Program-made: the position numbers and the translations under genes
Part shown: positions 60,099 to 64,000 of the stretch, in pieces
How positions within the stretch are numbered: position 1 is the stretch's first letter
Layout of the letters: each line of letters begins with the position of its first letter
Assembly: GCF_036021035.1 (NCBI RefSeq)
Contig: NZ_CP107930.1
Coordinates: forward strand, 3,286,001-3,350,000
DNA length: 64,000 bases
DNA from: Kineococcus sp. NBC_00420
GTDB taxonomy: Bacteria; Actinomycetota; Actinomycetes; Actinomycetales; Kineococcaceae
Direction of reading: 5' to 3'
Notes under the pieces: model-generated
Database searches by the model: none
What the model was told of the DNA's origin: nothing
The model's input: the letters and a program-made list of their open reading frames with translations, nothing else

Positions 60099-60404
60099 AT
60101 GGATCTGGAGCTCCAGGCTGACCAGGAGAAGCGTTCACTGGAAGGAAGCGCTTACTCAGAGGCTCGAGAGCGGGCGGACGACTTCCGCCGGGACGCGCTC
60201 GAAGACCCCGCCGCCGCGATCTACCCGCACGCCGACGTCTCCGACGTCGAGCTGACCGCGGCGATCGACGGCATCGTGCAGAAGCCCGTCGTGATCACCC
60301 GGCAGGGAGCTGAGGCGGCCGTGCTGGTGTCCGTCGACTTCTTCAACCGGGCGCACGCCGCGGTGGAGCTGCTCGAGGACGACGCGACCTTCGAGGACGC
60401 CTAG
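60099..60404 (+). CDS. Phd/YefM-type antitoxin, apparently orphan
   Basis: 101 residues. The second half (KPVVITRQGAEAAVLVSVDF) is the Phd/YefM DNA-binding and dimerisation core; the C-terminus (HAAVELLEDDATFEDA) is acidic as expected for a toxin-binding tail. The first ~40 residues are an unusual, charged N-terminal extension. No toxin gene follows: a strong terminator comes 8 nt after the stop and the next gene is on the other strand. Confidence 0.8.
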   Translation: MDLELQADQEKRSLEGSAYSEARERADDFRRDALEDPAAAIYPHADVSDVELTAAIDGIVQKPVVITRQGAEAAVLVSVDFFNRAHAAVELLEDDATFEDA

Positions 60405-60412
60405 GCCCCCAC

Positions 60413-60459
60413 GCGCGACGTCCGGCGGCTCCCGGGTGACCGGTGAGCCGCCGGACGTC
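60413..60459. terminator. Bidirectional terminator, perfect 17-bp stem
   Basis: GCGACGTCCGGCGGCTC / GAGCCGCCGGACGTCGC around 13 nt, between the antitoxin and the binding-protein gene. Shares the CGGCGGCTC half with the 24604 and 25666 hairpins. Confidence 0.85.
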
Positions 60460-60480
60460 GCACGTCCACGGAGTTCCGTC

Positions 60481-61581
60481 TCAGGACCGCAGTCCCGCGG
60501 TCACGCACGCCTGGCTCGCCGACCCGGCGCAGAGCGCCTCGACCGTCGTGAACTTGTCCGCGATGACGGTGGTGGCCAGGTTCGACGCGGTGACGGCGGT
60601 GGGCTGCAGCAGCGTCGTCGGCACCGCGCCGGCGCCGTTGTCGGTGGTCGTCGTGGTGGTGACGGCCTCCCCGCGTCCCAACGCCAGGGCCATGTCGGCC
60701 GCGGCCGCGGCGAGCTGCGGCATCGGCTTGTAGGCCGTGACGGCCTGCTCGCCGGTGAGGAGGCGCTGCATGGCCGCGACGTCGGCGTCCTGGCCGCTGA
60801 TGGGTGGCAGGGTTCCCGTCCAGCCGGCCTCGCGCAGGGCCTTCGCGGCTCCCTTGGCGATGCTGTCGTTGGCGCCGACGACGCCCGCGATCGGCGTGCC
60901 GTGCAGCTGCTGGATGGCCTGCTTCATCGCGATCTCGGCGTTGTCCGCGGACCACTCCGGGACCCAGGCCTGGAACCCCGTGGTGATCTTGCCGTCGAGC
61001 ACCGACTTCGCCCCCGAGGCCACCCAGGCCGCGTTGCTGTTGCCGGCGTCGCCGTCGAGCTCGACGACGACCGCCCCCGGGGCGGGCTTGGCGTCGAGGA
61101 CGGCCTGGGCGCCGATCGCCCCGACCTTGCCGCTGTCGAAGGTGACGAACGCGTCGATCGCCGACCCCTTGATGAGGCTGTCGTAGGAGATCACCTTGGC
61201 CCCGCCGGACGTCGCCTGCTGGGCGATGGTCGCCGCACCCGCGGAGTCCTTGGGTGCGACGACGAGGACGGTCGCGCCGTCGCTCAGCGCCTTCGACGCC
61301 TGCTGGTTCTGCTCGTCCTGGGTCGAGGCGAAGTAGACGTCGACCGTGCAGCCGGGGCACGACTTCGCGACGTCGATCTGGAAGTTCGGGACGTCGGACG
61401 CCTCGTAGCGCAGCGAGGTCTTCTCCGCGAGGAACGCGATGTGAGGGGACGCCGTCGAGGCGGAGCCGGCGGTCGAGGCCGTCGCCGGACCGTCCGAACA
61501 GGCCGTCAGCGTGCCGGTGGCCGCGAGGAGGACGAGGGCGGTGAGGGTGCGCGTGCGGCGCCGGCCGAGAACCTTGACCAT
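60481..61581 (-). CDS. Sugar-type periplasmic-binding lipoprotein
   Basis: 366 residues from ATG 61581 with AGGAG 6 nt upstream. Lipobox L-T-A-C at ~27 after a signal sequence. The mature part is a type I periplasmic-binding fold (IAFLAEKTSLRYEASDVPNF, VLVVAPKD, GVVGANDSIAKGAAKAL, SGQDADVAAMQRLLTGEQ), most like xylose/ribose-binding proteins. It follows a chemoreceptor gene by 25 nt with no ABC permease or ATPase nearby, so it may serve chemotaxis rather than uptake. Confidence 0.88.
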   Translation of the reverse strand: MVKVLGRRRTRTLTALVLLAATGTLTACSDGPATASTAGSASTASPHIAFLAEKTSLRYEASDVPNFQIDVAKSCPGCTVDVYFASTQDEQNQQASKALSDGATVLVVAPKDSAGAATIAQQATSGGAKVISYDSLIKGSAIDAFVTFDSGKVGAIGAQAVLDAKPAPGAVVVELDGDAGNSNAAWVASGAKSVLDGKITTGFQAWVPEWSADNAEIAMKQAIQQLHGTPIAGVVGANDSIAKGAAKALREAGWTGTLPPISGQDADVAAMQRLLTGEQAVTAYKPMPQLAAAAADMALALGRGEAVTTTTTTDNGAGAVPTTLLQPTAVTASNLATTVIADKFTTVEALCAGSASQACVTAGLRS

Positions 61582-61606
61582 GGGCTTCTCCTGATCTCGG
61601 GGCGCG

Positions 61607-63244
61607 TCAGAACTGGAAGCGGCTGACGGCGGTGGACATGCGGGTGGCCATCTCGGCGAGTTCGCGGACGGCGCGGTCGGACTCCAGCGCCCCGTTCCCG
61701 GCGGTCGTCGCGGCACCGGCGACGGAACCGATGTTCCCCGCGATGTCCTCCGCGCCGTGGGCGGCGTCGGCGACGCTGCGGCTGAGTTCCTGGGTGGTCG
61801 CGGCCTGTTCCTCGACGGCGGCCGCGATGGTCGCCTGGTAGTCGCTGATCTCCGCGATCACCGAACCGATCGAGCCGATCGCGCCCATCGCGGAGGTGAC
61901 GTCGGACTGGATCGCCTCGACGCGGTGGGAGATGTCCTCCGTCGCCCGGGCGGTCTGCTGGGCGAGTTCCTTGACCTCGCCGGCGACGACGGCGAAACCC
62001 TTGCCGAGTTCCCCGGCGCGGGCGGCCTCGATCGTCGCGTTCAGGGCGAGCAGGTTCGTCTGTTCCGCGATCGCGGTGATCGTCTTGACGACCGTGCCGA
62101 TCTCACCGGAGGAGGTTCCCAGCGCGTCCATCGTCGCCCGGGTGGTCTCGGCGAGTTCCACGGCCCGTTCGGCCACCGCGGAGGCGTTCGAGGCGTTCGA
62201 GGAGATCTCCCGGATCGAGACCCCCATCTCCTCGGTACCCGCTGCGGCACCGGCGATGTGGGCACTGACCGCACCCGCGGTACCGGCGACCTCGGCGGCC
62301 CGCTGCGAGACGCTGCCGACGCCGTCGGCGATCCCCTGGCTGGTCGCCGTGAGGCGGTCGGCGGACGACGCGAGGGCCGAGGCCTCCGCGCTGAGGGCGG
62401 CGACGGTGCGGCGCATGCTGCTCGTCGCGGAGGTGAGGGCGCTCGCCATGGTGCCGACCTCGTCCCGCTGGTCGATCTCCGCGGTGGCGGTGAGGTCGCC
62501 GTTGGCGACCCGCTCCAGGACCTCGCTGACCTTGCGCAGCGGCCCGACGATGCGGCGGACGATGATCCGGGCGAGCACGGCGGTGAGCACGAGCCCGACC
62601 ACCATCGTGAGGATCATCGCGAGCCGCGCCCGGCGGTACGTGTCCTGCGCCGCGGCCGACGACGCCTCACCGGTCTTCGCGCCGAGCGACTCCAGGGTCG
62701 AGAGTTCCGACGACGCGTTCGCGGCCAGCACGGACAGGTTCCCCAGGTAGAGCGTCTGGAAGCTCTCCCGGTCACCGGACTCGGCGAAGGGCAGCAGGAA
62801 GTCGTCGCGGGTGTTGCGGTACGCGCTCCACCAGACGTCGAAGCGCTTCAGCGCCTGCCGCTGCGCGGTGGTGAGGGAACGTCCCTCGAAGCTCTTGACG
62901 CGGGCGTCGAGCTGCGTGTCGTCCTCGCCGATGCGGGTCTTCAGGTCGGCGTAGGCGACGTCGTCCGAGGCGAGCGCCAGGTTCGCGAGGTCGCGCTGGG
63001 TCTGCAGGCTCGCGGCGCGGACACCGGCCAGCTCGGCGTTGGGAACCGTCGACCGCTCGTAGGTGGCGCTCGCGCGGTCGCTGACGCTGTGCAGTCCCGT
63101 CAGCCCGACCCCCAGCACCGTCCCGGAGACGACCGTGCCCAGCACGACCACCGCAGTGATCTTCGTGCCGACGGACCGGTCGGCGAACCACGAACGCCGG
63201 CCGGGCTTCCCCGTACCGCTCTCGTGCTCGAGTCCTCGCGACAC
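61607..63244 (-). CDS. Methyl-accepting chemotaxis protein (4HB-HAMP-MA)
   Basis: 545 residues from GTG 63244 with GAAGGGG upstream. TM1 ~28-50, four-helix-bundle ligand domain ~52-200, TM2 ~205-227, HAMP ~228-282, signalling domain ~285-545 with the hairpin tip [20 protein letters not shown]. It is the first gene of a probable operon with the binding lipoprotein. An upstream CTCA-N17-GCCGAAGG sequence on the minus strand (about 63337-63309) loosely resembles promoters of the flagellar sigma factor. Confidence 0.92.
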   Translation of the reverse strand: MSRGLEHESGTGKPGRRSWFADRSVGTKITAVVVLGTVVSGTVLGVGLTGLHSVSDRASATYERSTVPNAELAGVRAASLQTQRDLANLALASDDVAYADLKTRIGEDDTQLDARVKSFEGRSLTTAQRQALKRFDVWWSAYRNTRDDFLLPFAESGDRESFQTLYLGNLSVLAANASSELSTLESLGAKTGEASSAAAQDTYRRARLAMILTMVVGLVLTAVLARIIVRRIVGPLRKVSEVLERVANGDLTATAEIDQRDEVGTMASALTSATSSMRRTVAALSAEASALASSADRLTATSQGIADGVGSVSQRAAEVAGTAGAVSAHIAGAAAGTEEMGVSIREISSNASNASAVAERAVELAETTRATMDALGTSSGEIGTVVKTITAIAEQTNLLALNATIEAARAGELGKGFAVVAGEVKELAQQTARATEDISHRVEAIQSDVTSAMGAIGSIGSVIAEISDYQATIAAAVEEQAATTQELSRSVADAAHGAEDIAGNIGSVAGAATTAGNGALESDRAVRELAEMATRMSTAVSRFQF

Positions 63245-63445
63245 CGCAATCCCCTTCGAACGGATCGGTCGACCAGGGTTGGACGACCGCGTTGCTGCCC
63301 TCTGGTTGGACCTTCGGCGTCGGCACCGTCGATGCTGAGTTCCGGGACCGCGCGAATTTGTGAGGGTTGAAGTATCTAGAAGTTTCGCCGGTGCGGTCCT
63401 GGGCCCTGCGCTTCACGTCCGCCCGGCCGCTGCCGATGGACCGGT

Positions 63446-64000
63446 GTGACCCCTGCCTCCACGCGCACCCCCGTCCCGCGTCGACTGCGCCGGACCGCCA
63501 CCTGGCTGCTCGCGATGTCGTTGCCCGCGGCGGCCGTGGCCGGTGGGGCGAGCGCGCAGGCCGCACCCGCCTTCGACTACGCGGTCGTGGGGATCCCGAC
63601 CCCGGGTCTGTCCGGGCCCCGGTCGGTGGTGGTCGACGCGAACGGCGTCGTCTTCGTCGCCGACGCGGGGCACCACGTCGTGCGCCGGATCACGCCCGGC
63701 GCAATGACGCCGGAGGTCGTGGCCGGTGTGGACGGGGCCGTTGGACTTCCCTCCGGCGGCAAGCTCGACACCCCGTCGGGCCTCGCGCTGTCGCCCGACG
63801 GGAAGACCCTCTACGTCGCCGACGAGGGCAACGACGTCGTCGTCAAGGTCGACGCGAAGGTGGTCCTGCCGACCACGCCGACCACGCCGACCACGCCGAC
63901 CACGCCACCTGCCCCGTTGCCGGTGTTCGCCGGGAAGGAGGGTGTCGAGGGGGCGCCGACGAACGTCGCGTCGGCCAAGGACTCCAAGCTCAAGAACCCG
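63446..64000 (+). CDS. Secreted NHL-repeat (beta-propeller) protein, N-terminal part
   Basis: GTG 63446 opens a frame that reaches the window edge (185 codons). Signal peptide ~1-40 (RRLRRTATWLL..., cleavage near AQA-AP). NHL-type repeats follow: GPRSVVVDANGVVFVADAGHHVVRRI and TPSGLALSPDGKTLYVADEGN. Between blades, a Thr-Thr-Pro run is encoded by four copies of ACCACGCCG. Likely an extracellular propeller protein; role unknown. The C-terminal part is outside the window. Confidence 0.8.
   Translation, partial: MTPASTRTPVPRRLRRTATWLLAMSLPAAAVAGGASAQAAPAFDYAVVGIPTPGLSGPRSVVVDANGVVFVADAGHHVVRRITPGAMTPEVVAGVDGAVGLPSGGKLDTPSGLALSPDGKTLYVADEGNDVVVKVDAKVVLPTTPTTPTTPTTPPAPLPVFAGKEGVEGAPTNVASAKDSKLKNP
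63872..63907 (+). repeat. 9-bp tandem repeat, four units
   Basis: ACCACGCCG occurs three times and is followed by ACCACGCCA, in frame, encoding Thr-Thr-Pro units in the propeller protein. Confidence 0.9.

Noticed and set aside
63309-63337. Flagellar-sigma-type promoter (CTCA-N17-GCCGAAGG) for the chemoreceptor
   Set aside because: The -10 part is a poor match and similar strings occur by chance in this DNA; kept only as a remark under the gene.
63872-63907. Possible CRISPR-like short repeats
   Set aside because: Units are contiguous, 9 bp and in frame with a coding sequence; no spacers. No CRISPR array was seen in the window.

Overview
The window is very GC-rich, strongly codon-biased DNA from a motile, high-GC Gram-positive bacterium. 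Many genes appear to start without a leader (a TANNNT -10 box 6-7 nt before GTG/ATG). It also has a Ppm1-type mannosyltransferase, a HipBA pair, a cell-wall-binding-repeat (S-layer-like) protein, a DUF6458 protein, chemoreceptors and a CheY-CheX fusion. The set of genes is most like Kineococcus or a relative; this is an inference from content, not a database match.

Layout. 0-14 kb: the end of a chemotaxis-type operon, then c-di-GMP enzymes (GAF-EAL, GAF-GGDEF-GAF-EAL, membrane GGDEF, membrane GGDEF-EAL) mixed with a VOC protein, a mannosyltransferase, tRNA-Ser(UGA), a hydrolase, a nucleotidyltransferase, a lipid kinase and a 2-hydroxyacid dehydrogenase. 14-24 kb: two oxidoreductases, then a probable stress/light module made of an RsbW-like ATPase, a GAF/PAS-PP2C phosphatase and a LOV-GAF-PP2C blue-light phosphatase, followed by another GGDEF-EAL protein. 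24-35 kb: OsmC, an AbiEi/DUF559-like protein, a MASE1-GGEEF cyclase, a DUF1059 protein, an EVL-variant EAL protein, and two paralogous degenerate-GGDEF/EAL membrane proteins on either side of a cold-shock protein gene. 35-38 kb: a large secreted CWB2-repeat protein of lower GC with a complex upstream region and a very strong terminator. 38-45 kb: a glycosyltransferase coupled to a polytopic membrane protein, a Schlafen/AlbA_2-RecG-like ATPase behind an AT-rich palindrome, and a secreted HELGH metalloprotease with FN3 domains.

45-49.7 kb is a decay or rearrangement zone. It holds a 109-bp remnant of the nucleotidyltransferase gene, hipBA, an AbiEi-like antitoxin whose partner is cut to 19 codons, and a chemoreceptor pseudogene with an amber stop and a lost C-terminus. 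The zone is bracketed by direct copies of the 109-bp sequence. 49.5-64 kb: a teichoic-acid-type pair (CDP-glycerol glycerophosphotransferase family plus nucleotidyltransferase), a glutathionyl-hydroquinone-reductase-like protein, an alcohol dehydrogenase / hydrolase / Baeyer-Villiger monooxygenase operon facing a TetR gene, a Tat-exported ferritin-like protein, a tenth c-di-GMP protein, an orphan Phd/YefM antitoxin, a chemoreceptor co-transcribed with a sugar-binding lipoprotein, and the start of an NHL-repeat protein.

Taken together, the window is dominated by signal transduction: ten GGDEF/EAL proteins, two PP2C phosphatases with sensory domains, an anti-sigma-like kinase, and chemotaxis. 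Convergent genes are typically separated by long perfect or near-perfect hairpins, several of which share a GAGTGGAACGTTC arm.
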